DNA of 64,000 bases from the NCBI GenBank assembly GCA_944389075.1, contig CALXLA010000028.1, positions 38,159-102,158 on the forward strand, read 5' to 3'. The translations under genes and the position numbers were made by a program. Shown here in pieces: positions 7,989-17,168 of this stretch. Origin of the DNA: an uncultured Spirochaetaceae bacterium (GTDB taxonomy: Bacteria > Spirochaetota > Spirochaetia > Sphaerochaetales > Sphaerochaetaceae). The notes beneath the pieces were generated by a model. That model was not told where the DNA came from, did no database searches, and was given only the letters and a program-made list of their open reading frames with translations. The stretch's first letter is position 1. Each line of letters begins with the position of its first letter.

Positions 7989-9244
7989 CATACCTCCTGA
8001 GGAATGCTGAGCTGGGTCGAAAGATAGTCATCGATTGTCTCTGCACGCCTGATGCAGTACACCTTTCCATCATCCCCGATCAGATACTCAGCATGCCGCA
8101 GCTTCCCATTGTAATTAAAACCCATAGAATGTCCATGGGCGCCTGTGTCATGGATTGCAAGGACATCGCCAGGAGTGATTTCAGGAAGAGACCTGTCGAT
8201 TGCGAACTTGTCATTGTTCTCGCAAAGGGAGCCTGTCACATCATACAGGTGGCTTCCATCGTTATCCTTGCCGAGTACAGTTATGTGATGGTATGCTCCA
8301 TAGAGCGCCGGACGCATGAGATCTGCCATGCATGCATCAAGCCCGACATAGTCCTTGTACTTATGGGCGACATGGCGGACAGTGGATATAAGCCAGCCGT
8401 AAGGTCCCGTGATCGCCCTGCCGCATTCAAAGGACAGCCTCAGAGGCGCAAATCCCCTCCTCTCGATCATCTCGTTATACAGTTCCCTGATATCCTCAGA
8501 GAGCTCATTGAATGATATCGCATCATCCTCAGGCCGGTATGGAATACCGATTCCGCCCCCGAGATCGATCTGCTCTATCTGTATGCCAAGCCTGTCCTTT
8601 ATCTCGCCCACAAGCGAGAACAGCATCCTCGCAGTCTCTACGATATAGCTTTCGTTGAGCTCATTCGACGCAACCATCGTATGGAGCATGAAATGCCTGA
8701 CACCAAGCTTCTCGGCCTTGCTGAAGCATTCGAAGAGCTGTTCCCTGGTAACGCCATACTTCGCCTCGACAGGATTCCCTATGATTGCATTCCCGGTACG
8801 CTCAGGACCTGGGTTGAACCTGAATGATATCGTATCAGGAAGTGCCCCGCAGACCCTGACTACATCATCTATGTGGCTGATATCGTCAAGATTCAATATT
8901 GCACCCATCCTATATGCCTCAAGAAACTCATCATCGGGAGTATCATTGGATGTGAACATGATGCGGGATGCAGGAATCCCCGCACTCTCGGCAATCCTCA
9001 GCTCCGGAAGCGAAGAGCAGTCAGCGCCGAAGCCGAGAGATCCAAGCATGCGGACGATATTCACATTGGGAAGTGCCTTCACTGCGAAATAATTCACGAA
9101 GCCCTGATTCCAGGAGAATGCTCTCATCATATCTTCCGCATTCTTTCTGATCCATGGTCCGTGATAGATATTGAAAGGCGTCCCTAGCTTTCTTGCAAGC
9201 GCTTCAAGCTCCTCAGAGGGAAGCGGAAGTCTCTTCTCAGTCAT
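7988..9244 (-). CDS. lysA: Diaminopimelate decarboxylase
   Basis: Last step of lysine synthesis: meso-diaminopimelate to L-lysine plus CO2, PLP-dependent, cytoplasmic. 418 residues, normal length. Lys56 in NYFAVKALPN is the PLP lysine; the alanine-racemase-like barrel shows the QIDLGGGIGIPY glycine loop, and TGSLCENNDKFA is the CESxD-type substrate motif. AAGGAG precedes the start, which overlaps dapL by eight bases. It follows dapB-dapA-dapL in one operon. The DapL product is the LL form, so an epimerase (DapF) must be encoded elsewhere. Confidence 0.93.
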   Translation of the reverse strand: MTEKRLPLPSEELEALARKLGTPFNIYHGPWIRKNAEDMMRAFSWNQGFVNYFAVKALPNVNIVRMLGSLGFGADCSSLPELRIAESAGIPASRIMFTSNDTPDDEFLEAYRMGAILNLDDISHIDDVVRVCGALPDTISFRFNPGPERTGNAIIGNPVEAKYGVTREQLFECFSKAEKLGVRHFMLHTMVASNELNESYIVETARMLFSLVGEIKDRLGIQIEQIDLGGGIGIPYRPEDDAISFNELSEDIRELYNEMIERRGFAPLRLSFECGRAITGPYGWLISTVRHVAHKYKDYVGLDACMADLMRPALYGAYHHITVLGKDNDGSHLYDVTGSLCENNDKFAIDRSLPEITPGDVLAIHDTGAHGHSMGFNYNGKLRHAEYLIGDDGKVYCIRRAETIDDYLSTQLSIPQEV

Positions 9245-10469
9245 TGATATGCTCCTTTATCGAGGCGACAGCTGCCTCGACATCCTCCCTATGCCCATAT
9301 GCAGAGACACGGACATAGCCTTCGCCTGCGACCCCGAATCCAGAACCTGGTGTGACAACGACATGGGCTTTATCGAGAAGGAAGTCGAAGAACTCCCAGC
9401 TGGTCATTCCATTCCTGCATTCTGCCCAGATGTACGGGCTGTCAGTTCCGCCATAGCATCTGAGGCCTATACTTTCAAGGCCTTCCTTTATTATCCTGGC
9501 ATTGCCTTTATAGTAGTCAACGAGCGAAAGACATGCCTGATGTCCCTCATCGCCAAGAGCCGCAAGGCCTCCGGCCTGCGCTATATTCGAAGCCCCATTG
9601 AAGAACGTGGTCTGTCTTCTGTTCCACAGGCGATGGATTGTCCCGGCAGGAGCGTTCTCCACCTCAAGTGTCTCGGGGACAATCGACCATCCAAGCCTCA
9701 CGCCAGTGAATCCTGCGCTCTTTGAGAATGAGCTTATCTCGATCGCGCAGCGCTCAGCGCCTTCGATCTCATAGATCGTATGTGGTATGCCCTCAGTCTC
9801 TATATACTCAGAGTATGCGGCATCGAAGATTATGACAGCCTTTTCCGCGATCGCATAATCTACAAAAGCCTTAAGCTGCTTTTTTGTCGCAACAGCACCT
9901 GTAGGATTGTTCGGGAAGCAGAGATATATCAGATCCACATGCCCAGAAGGAGGAACAGGGACAAATCCATTCTCGGCATTCCCTGCCATATATACTATGC
10001 CGGCATACCTTCCGCTGACATTGTCAAAGCAGCCGGAATGACCTCCTGCTACATTTGAGTCGACATAGACAGGATATGCAGGATCCTGGACAGCTATGAT
10101 GCTGTCTGCGCTGAAGATCTCCTGTATATTGGCAGCATCGCTTTTGGCTCCATCCGAAACGAAGAAATCCGAGACAGGGACTGAGACACCATAATGCTTC
10201 CGGTAATACTCAGACAATGCCTTCCTGAGCTCTGTATCTCCCTGCTCATCGCCATAGCCCGTGTATGTCTTCCTGTCCGAGAGAAGGTCAAGCTTATGTT
10301 TCATCGCATCGACAAGCACAGGAGGAAGAGCCTCTGTCGTATTACCGATTCCTAGACGCATTATCTTCGCATCAGGATGCTTTTCCTGCCATATCTTTGT
10401 CCTTCTCGCGATCTCCGGGAAAAGATAACCGGAAGAAAGTCTCATGAAGCTTTCGTTTGCTCTTGCCAT
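9237..10469 (-). CDS. dapL: LL-diaminopimelate aminotransferase
   Basis: Converts tetrahydrodipicolinate directly to LL-diaminopimelate with glutamate as amino donor, bypassing DapD/DapC/DapE. About 410 residues, class I/II aminotransferase fold: LRLGIGNTTEALPP near the N-terminus, FPNNPTGAV, FDAAYSEY, and the PLP lysine in SFSKSAGFTGVRLGW (about residue 250). Its place between dapA and lysA supports DapL rather than an aspartate aminotransferase. AGGAGG precedes two ATGs (10472 and 10469); the second is spaced better. The first overlaps the dapA stop. Confidence 0.92.
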   Translation of the reverse strand: MARANESFMRLSSGYLFPEIARRTKIWQEKHPDAKIMRLGIGNTTEALPPVLVDAMKHKLDLLSDRKTYTGYGDEQGDTELRKALSEYYRKHYGVSVPVSDFFVSDGAKSDAANIQEIFSADSIIAVQDPAYPVYVDSNVAGGHSGCFDNVSGRYAGIVYMAGNAENGFVPVPPSGHVDLIYLCFPNNPTGAVATKKQLKAFVDYAIAEKAVIIFDAAYSEYIETEGIPHTIYEIEGAERCAIEISSFSKSAGFTGVRLGWSIVPETLEVENAPAGTIHRLWNRRQTTFFNGASNIAQAGGLAALGDEGHQACLSLVDYYKGNARIIKEGLESIGLRCYGGTDSPYIWAECRNGMTSWEFFDFLLDKAHVVVTPGSGFGVAGEGYVRVSAYGHREDVEAAVASIKEHIND

Positions 10470-11377
10470 CATATCCTCCTGTTTCTGCTGTCATCAGCCA
10501 TCTGAGAGACTATCGAGAGAAGCTGTCTCCTGTGTTCTGCCGATTCAAGCTGGCATAGAGGCAGGCGGAAGATTTCCCTGCACCATCCCTGATTCGCCAT
10601 TGCTGTCTTTATGGGAATAGGATTTGTCTCGATAAAGCACATCCTGAAGAACTCAGAGAACCAGCTATTGATTCTCTCAGCCTCACCCCAGTTCCCGTCA
10701 AAAGCTGAATGTATCATCCTGGACATTTCCGTAGGAAACAGATTTGAAGCAACGGAAATGACTCCGTCACCGCCCGCATGTATCAGCTCAAGCGCAAGGT
10801 TGTCATCGCCAGAGAGAACCGTGAAGCCATCTCCTGCAGCTTTGATCACATCCTTCATCTGGTCCAGATTCCCGCTCGCTTCCTTCACAGCGATTATATT
10901 GGAGCAGTCATTCATCAGATGCTCCAGCGTCTCTGTCTCAAGATTGACACCGGTCCTTCCCTTTATGTTGTACAGGATACATGGGATATTCACGGAATCC
11001 GCGATCGCCCTGAAATGGAGATACAGCCCTTTCTGAGTCGGCTTGTTGTAGTAAGGATTCACAAGAAGCACTGCATCAGCTCCCGCATCCTCCGCATGCT
11101 GGGAAAGCCTTATGGCCTCAGTAGTCGCATTGGAGCCTGTTCCCGCAATCACAGGGACCCTTCCCCTCGCAAGCTTTATGGTCTGCCTGATCACCCTGTC
11201 ATGCTCTTCATGTGAAAGCGTCGGACTTTCTCCTGTAGTACCGCAAGGTACAAGCCCATCAATGCCTGACCTGATCTGGAAATCTATTATTTTCTCAAGT
11301 GCGATATAATCGACAGTCCCGATATCCGTAAAAGGTGTTATAAGCGCTGTATGGACGCCTCTGAATCTCTTATCCAT
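10469..11377 (-). CDS. dapA: 4-hydroxy-tetrahydrodipicolinate synthase
   Basis: Condenses pyruvate with aspartate semialdehyde, first committed step to lysine. 302 residues, TIM barrel. GTTGE at 46-50, Y136 and the Schiff-base lysine K165 in IIAVKEASGN match the family's catalytic residues. It begins immediately after the dapB stop and overlaps dapL, so the four lysine genes are tightly coupled. Confidence 0.94.
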   Translation of the reverse strand: MDKRFRGVHTALITPFTDIGTVDYIALEKIIDFQIRSGIDGLVPCGTTGESPTLSHEEHDRVIRQTIKLARGRVPVIAGTGSNATTEAIRLSQHAEDAGADAVLLVNPYYNKPTQKGLYLHFRAIADSVNIPCILYNIKGRTGVNLETETLEHLMNDCSNIIAVKEASGNLDQMKDVIKAAGDGFTVLSGDDNLALELIHAGGDGVISVASNLFPTEMSRMIHSAFDGNWGEAERINSWFSEFFRMCFIETNPIPIKTAMANQGWCREIFRLPLCQLESAEHRRQLLSIVSQMADDSRNRRI

Positions 11378-12139
11378 CTATTCCCCCAGAAAATCCCCGA
11401 TGAAATCATCCATCGTATAAAGCCCAGGCTCCCTGCCGATGATCCACTCAGCGGCCCTGACAGCCCCTTTCGCAAAGCCTTCTCTTGAACGTGCTCTGTG
11501 CTCAAGAATGATGGCATCTTCCTTGCTGTCGATCATCACGGTATGCGTACCAGGTTCATCACCGACTCTCAGGGATGAGAGATGAAGCGCATCCGGATCG
11601 ATCTTTCCTTCAGGATTGCCTATGAGCATCCTGTTCTTCCTTGATACCGATGAAAGCACCTTCTCCCCAAGCATCAGAAGCGTTCCGGAGGGGGCATCAG
11701 CCTTGTTCCTGTGATGAATTTCGGAAAGCGCGATATCATAGGAATCAATCTTGTCGACAAGAGCCGCGGCCTTACTGACGATGCTCATGAACATCGCGAT
11801 TCCAATGGAGAAATTCCCTGAATAAATGATTTTCGCATTCAGGACAGAAAGCGTATTCCTGATGGCATCGAGCTCATCATACCATCCAGTCGTGCCGATA
11901 ACCGCTGGAAGCCCCATCTTCGCATAAAGAAGAGCATTGTCCCTGACACTGGCCGCAACAGAGAAATCGATCACGACATCAGCATCCTTCAGGGAATCCT
12001 CATCAGCATTGAGCGCAGTGACTTCCTTTCCTGGAGACCATGGATCGATCACAGCCACAACGCTCGCGCCTTTTGTTTCCTGAATAGCAGAATAGATCAT
12101 ATGTCCCATTCTTCCATATCCAACGATAGCTACCCTCAT
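11378..12139 (-). CDS. dapB: 4-hydroxy-tetrahydrodipicolinate reductase
   Basis: NAD(P)H-dependent reduction in lysine synthesis. 253 residues from the ATG at 12139, chosen because GGAGG sits five bases upstream; a longer reading to 12160 has none. The nucleotide fold begins MRVAIVGYGRMG. The catalytic segment EIHHRNKADAPSGT with its His pair and Lys is clear, and GNFSIGIAMF is the family's hinge. First gene of the lysine operon; only 78 bp separate it from topB, so there is no room for a lysine riboswitch and none is seen. Confidence 0.93.
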   Translation of the reverse strand: MRVAIVGYGRMGHMIYSAIQETKGASVVAVIDPWSPGKEVTALNADEDSLKDADVVIDFSVAASVRDNALLYAKMGLPAVIGTTGWYDELDAIRNTLSVLNAKIIYSGNFSIGIAMFMSIVSKAAALVDKIDSYDIALSEIHHRNKADAPSGTLLMLGEKVLSSVSRKNRMLIGNPEGKIDPDALHLSSLRVGDEPGTHTVMIDSKEDAIILEHRARSREGFAKGAVRAAEWIIGREPGLYTMDDFIGDFLGE

Positions 12140-12216
12140 AATTCCTCCAACTATGAGCAAAATAGCAGAATTGAAACATATTGTCTATATTTTAACAGAA
12201 TGTTTTTATAATAACA

Positions 12217-14439
12217 CTATCTCTTGTTCTTCTTATTCCTTTCCTGACTCATCCGGAAGAAATCCGCAATAGTACCTCCGCTGAAGTCAGAAGATGAGAA
12301 GCTGTTCTGCCTTGGCCTTCTCTCATCATCGGAGCGCCTGTCCCTCTTATATGCATGCTTCGACTCCCTGACGACAACTGTCTTTGTCTCATAGACAGCC
12401 TTCGGCATGCTCACCTTGCTCTTCTTGCTGATCACGACCTTGACCTTGCCATCAGGTGAATTGGAAATCTTCTTGACGGAAGAAGCTCCTGTATCGATTC
12501 TCACCTTGACTTCCTTCTCCTCATACTGGCATGAGAGCTTCTGGCAGATATAATGGACCGTTCCATCTGCATCTATGGCCTTCATCATATCCGAATTGCA
12601 ATACGGGCATTTCTTCGATTCCTTGAACTTAGGCGAGAACACCTTGTTGCTTCTGCTGACTTCACTGACAAGGTCTCCTGCCATCTTCTTGATATCTTTG
12701 ATGAAGAGATCAGGATCTTCCTTCCCCTTTCCGATCTTATCGAGTCTTCCTTCCCAGATACCCGTAAGCTCAGGAGAACGCAGTATCTCAGGTGCAAGAC
12801 GCACGACTTCCCTTCCTTTTGCTGTAGGAATGAAGTATTTGCCTTCCCTCTCAATGTATCTGTTCTGGACCAGCTTCTCGATCATATCAGCGCGCGTCGC
12901 AGGTGTTCCGAGGCCATTCCCAAGATTTGCCTTAAGCGCGCTGTCCTCAACAAAGCGGCCTGCATGTTCCATAGCAGAGAGAAGCGTCGCATCAGTATAG
13001 CGCTCAGGAGGGTTCGTCACATTCTTCCTTACCCTGACAGACGAAAGCGTGACTTCATCTCCTTCATGCATGCGCATCAGGGCGAAGTTGTTGTCAGCAT
13101 CATCCGCAAAGAGAGCCGCGCTCTTTATCCCTGCGCTCTCGGCAACCGACCTGTATCCTTTCCTTACCGGAATCGTAAGTCTTGTCTTGAAGATCCTGCC
13201 ATCAACATCGATCTCGGCTGTGGTTGTCTTGTAGATATAATCCTCGCCGATCACCTCAAGGAACCTCAGAGCGATAAGCTGCCAGAGTTTCGCCTCATCT
13301 GTCGAGAGCTTATCAAGCTTGACAGGCTCTTCCGTCGGTATGATCGCATGATGGTCCGAAACAAGGGCATCATTAACGAGTCTCGGGTTGTCGCTCCTGA
13401 ATCCAGAGAGGAGATATTCATCGCACTGCCGTGAGAATATCGTACCGGAAATTGCTTTTATCCTTTCGGGAAGCGTCGGTACTATATCCTGGGAAATATA
13501 TCTGGAATCCGTTCTCGGGTATGTGACTATCTTATGTACCTCATACAGGCGCTGAAGTGTGTCGAGAGTTTCCTTTGCGGAGAAACCGAGCATTATGTTC
13601 GCATCCCTCTGCAGCTCCGTAAGGTCATAAGCCTGAGGTACTGGGTCAGATTTCTCCTCAGCTGTGAATGTCTTCACTATGCCTTTCTTATCTTTCCATG
13701 ATGAGAACTCCTCGGCAAGCTTGTCATCTGTGAATCTCACTGTATTCGCTTCAGGATAGTATGAAGCAGAGAAAAGAGAGAAATCGCCACGGGCGGAATA
13801 GTAGTACTTTCCTTCGAATGCCTCTATCTCATCCTCCCTTTCCGTCATCAGCGCGAGTGTCGGCGTCTGTACCCTTCCTGCAGAAAGCTTTGCATCATAA
13901 TGGCAGGTCAGCGCGCGTGTGACGTTCATGCCGACATACCAGTCCGCGGCAGCCCTGCATTCAGCTGCATGATAGAGATTGTCATATTCCTCTGCAGGAC
14001 GGAGGGAAGCGAAGCCTTCCTTTATGGCCTTCTCAGTCTGCGATGAGATCCAGAGCCTCTCGCACTTGCCTTTATAACCTGCGAGCTTGAGTATCCAGCG
14101 CGCTACAAGCTCGCCTTCCCTTCCTGCATCCGTGGCAATCACGACAGAATCAATATCATTCCTCCCGAGAAGCGATGAGATGATATCGAACTGCTCATGG
14201 CTTTCCTCGATGACACTCTGGTCAAGATGCTCGGGAAGCATCGGCAGTGACTGCATTGACCACCGCTTATAGCTTTCCGAGTAATGCTGTGGCTCTGCAA
14301 GCTCGACAAGATGTCCGAGCGCCCATGTTACTATATATTCAGGGCCATCGATGTAGCCCTTTTCCCTGATTACGCTTCCAAGTGTACGTGCGATTTCGCG
14401 ACCGACAGATGGTTTTTCAGCAATGACAAGTTTCTTCAT
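12217..14439 (-). CDS. topB: DNA topoisomerase III (type IA)
   Basis: Single-strand-passing type IA topoisomerase, 740 residues. Toprim domain at the N-terminus (EKPSVGREIA; TDAGREGE 103-110), catalytic Tyr307 in IVTYPRTDSRYIS, then SAGRVQTPTL upstream as expected. After about residue 590 there is one Cys4 zinc finger (CPYCNSDM ... CQKLSCQYEE) and a basic, disordered tail of about 100 residues rich in Lys, Arg and Ser. It faces the MATE gene; their starts are 48 bp apart and divergent. Confidence 0.93.
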   Translation of the reverse strand: MKKLVIAEKPSVGREIARTLGSVIREKGYIDGPEYIVTWALGHLVELAEPQHYSESYKRWSMQSLPMLPEHLDQSVIEESHEQFDIISSLLGRNDIDSVVIATDAGREGELVARWILKLAGYKGKCERLWISSQTEKAIKEGFASLRPAEEYDNLYHAAECRAAADWYVGMNVTRALTCHYDAKLSAGRVQTPTLALMTEREDEIEAFEGKYYYSARGDFSLFSASYYPEANTVRFTDDKLAEEFSSWKDKKGIVKTFTAEEKSDPVPQAYDLTELQRDANIMLGFSAKETLDTLQRLYEVHKIVTYPRTDSRYISQDIVPTLPERIKAISGTIFSRQCDEYLLSGFRSDNPRLVNDALVSDHHAIIPTEEPVKLDKLSTDEAKLWQLIALRFLEVIGEDYIYKTTTAEIDVDGRIFKTRLTIPVRKGYRSVAESAGIKSAALFADDADNNFALMRMHEGDEVTLSSVRVRKNVTNPPERYTDATLLSAMEHAGRFVEDSALKANLGNGLGTPATRADMIEKLVQNRYIEREGKYFIPTAKGREVVRLAPEILRSPELTGIWEGRLDKIGKGKEDPDLFIKDIKKMAGDLVSEVSRSNKVFSPKFKESKKCPYCNSDMMKAIDADGTVHYICQKLSCQYEEKEVKVRIDTGASSVKKISNSPDGKVKVVISKKSKVSMPKAVYETKTVVVRESKHAYKRDRRSDDERRPRQNSFSSSDFSGGTIADFFRMSQERNKKNKR

Positions 14440-14487
14440 ATGCCTGCGATGATACCAGAAAGATCGAAAACAGACTATGCTGTCTAT

Positions 14488-15813
14488 ATGAAAAGAACAG
14501 ACCTCACAACTGGCCCTATTGCATCATCGCTTATGTTCTTTGCCCTTCCCCTTATCTTCGGGAACATGCTGCAGACGCTGTACAATGCAGCTGATTCGAT
14601 AATAGTCGGACGCTTCATCGGTCCGGATGCGCTGGCCTCCGTAGGCTCCGCATATTCCCTCATGACATTCCTGACATCGATCATGATAGGGCTTGCGATG
14701 GGCTCCGGGATATCATTCTCATACCTTTACGCTGGCAATAAACTGAAAATGCTGAGAAGGGCGCTCGCGCTCTCTTTTGCGTTCATCGCAGCAGTCACTG
14801 TCTTGATAACGGTCATCCCAATCATTTTCATTGATTCCATACTCCGCTTCCTCTCTGTCCCGGAAAGCCTCATTCCGATGATGAAGGATTACCTGAAATA
14901 CATATTTCCAGGTCTCCCTGCCCTCTTCCTCTATAACTTCTTCTCATCTGCGGAAAGAGCGATAGGCGACTCAAAGGTTCCTCTCATCTTCATGGCACTT
15001 TCCGCTGTCATGAACATAGTCCTCGATCTTCTGTTCGTAGCTGTTTTCGATTATGGGGTCGCAGGAGCCGCAATAGCGACGCTTGTATCACAGATTGCGG
15101 CGGGTGCCGGCATCACTCTGTATACCCTACTGAAAACACCGATCCTGCGATTCTCCGCAAAAGACCTGTATCCAGACAAGAACCTTGCGAAGGAAATTGG
15201 TTCCCTTTCAGTCCTCACGGCCATGCAGCAGTCGGTAATGAACTTCGGCATACTGATGGTACAGGGAATAGTCAACTCATTCGGTCCGGCTGTAATGGCG
15301 GCATTCGCGGCTGGCGTGAAGATCGACAGCATCGCATATATGCCGCTCCAGGAATTCGGCAATGCATTCGGCACATTCGTAAGTCAGAATATGGCCACGG
15401 ATAAGGAAAGAGTCAGGAAAGGAGTAAGGACAGCATTCCTGATTGCAACAGCTTTTGCCATCGTAATCTCACTTGTCATATTCCTCTTGCCTGATTTATT
15501 CATGATGATCTTCGTGAATCCATCGGAAACCGGGATAATATCAATTGGAAGATCGTATCTGCGTATAGAAGGCGCATTCTACATACTCATCGGATATCTC
15601 TTCCTCTTCTATGCGATATTCAGGGGCCTCAAGATGCCTGCCATCTCACTGTTGCTTACCATAATAAGCCTGGGGCTCAGAGTGCTTCTGGCATATTTCC
15701 TCTCAAAGGCAATCGGTCCTGCCGGAATCTGGATAAGCATCCCCATCGGCTGGCTCTTTGCGGATATCACAGGATGGATCCTATATAGAAGGGAAAAGAG
15801 AATGATGGCATAG
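14488..15813 (+). CDS. MATE-family multidrug/antimicrobial exporter
   Basis: About 441 residues, twelve predicted membrane segments in two MatE repeats. Starts MKRTDLTTGPIASSLMFFAL, then the typical PLIFGNMLQTLYNAADSIIVGRFIG. Start placed at 14488; further in-frame ATGs at 14440 and 14449 would overlap the topB start region. There is no ribosome site before 14488, but TATGCT ends six bases upstream, so translation may begin at or next to the mRNA 5' end. Predicted Na+- or H+-driven export of cationic compounds; substrate unknown. A second MATE gene lies at 22.5-23.9 kb and is not closely similar. Confidence 0.88.
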   Translation: MKRTDLTTGPIASSLMFFALPLIFGNMLQTLYNAADSIIVGRFIGPDALASVGSAYSLMTFLTSIMIGLAMGSGISFSYLYAGNKLKMLRRALALSFAFIAAVTVLITVIPIIFIDSILRFLSVPESLIPMMKDYLKYIFPGLPALFLYNFFSSAERAIGDSKVPLIFMALSAVMNIVLDLLFVAVFDYGVAGAAIATLVSQIAAGAGITLYTLLKTPILRFSAKDLYPDKNLAKEIGSLSVLTAMQQSVMNFGILMVQGIVNSFGPAVMAAFAAGVKIDSIAYMPLQEFGNAFGTFVSQNMATDKERVRKGVRTAFLIATAFAIVISLVIFLLPDLFMMIFVNPSETGIISIGRSYLRIEGAFYILIGYLFLFYAIFRGLKMPAISLLLTIISLGLRVLLAYFLSKAIGPAGIWISIPIGWLFADITGWILYRREKRMMA

Positions 15814-15870
15814 TTACCATGTGCTAACCGATTCTTGTGCAAACTTTCGCTCATTCGGACCTCAATCAGA

Positions 15871-15900
15871 TTGACTTAGGAATGGACTTGAGCTTAAATT
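15871..15900 (+). promoter_or_regulatory. Promoter of the ferredoxin gene
   Basis: TTGACT (15871-15876) and TAAATT (15895-15900), spacer 18 bases. The predicted start near 15907 leaves a leader of about 38 bases containing the AAGGAG ribosome site. Confidence 0.55.
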
Positions 15901-15944
15901 AATTGTAGAAAATCAAAGCTGCTTCAGCGGCGAAGGAGTTAACT

Positions 15945-16112
15945 ATGGCTTACAAGATTACTGATACATGCATCGCATGCGGAACATGTGCAGGTGAGTG
16001 CCCAGTCAGCGCAATCAGCGAGGGCGATATCTACTCAATCGATCCTGATACATGCATCAGCTGCGGAACATGCGCAAGCGTTTGCCCACAGGGTGCAATC
16101 GTCGAGGAGTAA
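15945..16112 (+). CDS. 2[4Fe-4S] clostridial-type ferredoxin
   Basis: A 55-residue electron carrier. Two Cys motifs are present: CIACGTCAGECP and CISCGTCASVCP, each CxxCxxCxxxCP, binding two 4Fe-4S clusters. AAGGAG lies six bases before the ATG. The two halves are alike even in DNA sequence (both contain GATACATGCATC and TGCGGAACATG), showing the internal duplication well. Single-gene unit with promoter and terminator; likely the general low-potential carrier of an anaerobe. Confidence 0.95.
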   Translation: MAYKITDTCIACGTCAGECPVSAISEGDIYSIDPDTCISCGTCASVCPQGAIVEE

Positions 16113-16131
16113 GATAGACTCTTCTCCACTG

Positions 16132-16160
16132 AGGCCGCAACCGGAAGCGGCCTTTCTTTA
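16132..16160 (+). terminator. Intrinsic terminator after ferredoxin
   Basis: AGGCCGC (16132-16138) pairs with GCGGCCT (16147-16153) around an 8-base loop, followed by TTCTTTATTT. Confidence 0.8.
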
Positions 16161-16163
16161 TTT

Positions 16164-16849
16164 ATGACTGTTTTTGTCCGTGCCGATAAATCAGGCGTAT
16201 TCGATCCAGTGCACAATGATTTCCTTATCTTTGCAGGATTGATATTTCTTGATGCTCGGGAAATGGAGCTGACATCAAGACGATATCTTTCGATGGAAAA
16301 GAAACTAAGAAAGAAAAAAGGAAATATAAGACCTTGCCTGAACTCAAGGCGACTTTGCTGGATCATGAGGATAGGAGAACGTTATTCAGAGTAACGGAAT
16401 CATGTTCTCGCTTCTGTGTCATAGTAAAGCTGTCTCATCTCGACAGCAAGTCTGTATTTGCTGACAAGAAAAGCAAGCAAAGATATCTGGACTATGCGTT
16501 CAAGAGAGGGCTGAAGCATGCAATCACCTGCATGGTTGAAAGAGGAAGCATCTTCTAAGAGGATCCTGCGCAGTTCAGCATTCTGCTTGACGAAAGAACG
16601 AGGACTGTATGACTTAGAGGAAAGCATATACTGGGAAATGAGAGGGGAAATCAGGAATATCCATTCAAGAGCCTTTCCTGCGGCTTTGCCGAACACTCAG
16701 AGAGTCATAATCAAATATGGCAATTCAGCAAGAGCCTCTTCTCAGATGTGCTGGCAAACAGAATACTGCATGAATGCAGGCATGTGAGCATGGAGAATAT
16801 CAGGAATCCAAATCTATTCGTACTCAGATTGCCTGATACTTATAGATGA
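16164..16849 (+). pseudogene. Decayed DUF3800-domain protein gene
   Basis: Four pieces of a DUF3800 (RNase-H-like fold) protein lie in order in two alternating frames. Piece 1 (from 16164) has ADKSGVFDPVHNDFLIFAG, matching the family's IDESG start. Piece 2 (about 16334-16558) has the LPELKA..RRTLFRV and KKSKQRYLDYAFKRGLKHAI segments. Piece 3 (within 16518-16750) has LYDLEESIYWEMRGEIRNI. Piece 4 (16745-16849) has DVLANRILHECRHV and ends with a stop. At least three frameshifts separate them, so the gene is dead. DUF3800 proteins are commonly found near defence systems and mobile elements. It has no promoter of its own that I can see. Confidence 0.75.
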
Positions 16850-16914
16850 TGTGACGAATTAATAAAGCAAGGGAATTTCAATAAATCACGTTTCTGAATT
16901 CTCTCAAAGAAGCG

Positions 16915-17118
16915 CTACAGGAGATAATAGAGATTTTCAGGATAGATCTTCCTGAGCTTCATACCCTGCATGATTCCGAGTCTGTCATGATTTCCAATTG
17001 AAATTGATGGGGATATCAGGATAGTTCCATCATCTTCAAATGAAATCAGATATCTGTCAAATAGCTTGCTGATTAACCCCAATACATCATAGTTTTCAGG
17101 AATAATCAGTTCTTGCCA
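16915..17118 (-). pseudogene. C-terminal remnant of an HNH-type endonuclease
   Basis: A minus-strand open stretch of about 67 codons bounded upstream by an in-frame TAG and with no start codon context. It reads ENYDVLGLISKLFDRYLISF, then EDDGTILISPSIS and MKLRKIYPENL, which resembles the tail of HNH_2-type nucleases (NGLLLS..FDrgLIsFddDGkIllSp). The HNH residues themselves are missing. With the neighbouring DUF3800 remnant it marks a decayed accessory spot. Family call is by motif memory only. Confidence 0.5.
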
Positions 17119-17168
17119 CTATGGCTTTTGGAGACATATGCACTTAGAATTCTAAGCAGGAGGCTGCA

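Noticed and set aside
12140..12216. Lysine riboswitch before dapB
   Set aside because: Only 77 bases, far shorter than the element, and no matching conserved segments.
12553..13434. 293-codon open frame opposite topB
   Set aside because: Lies wholly inside topB, which has all topoisomerase motifs; no supporting signals.
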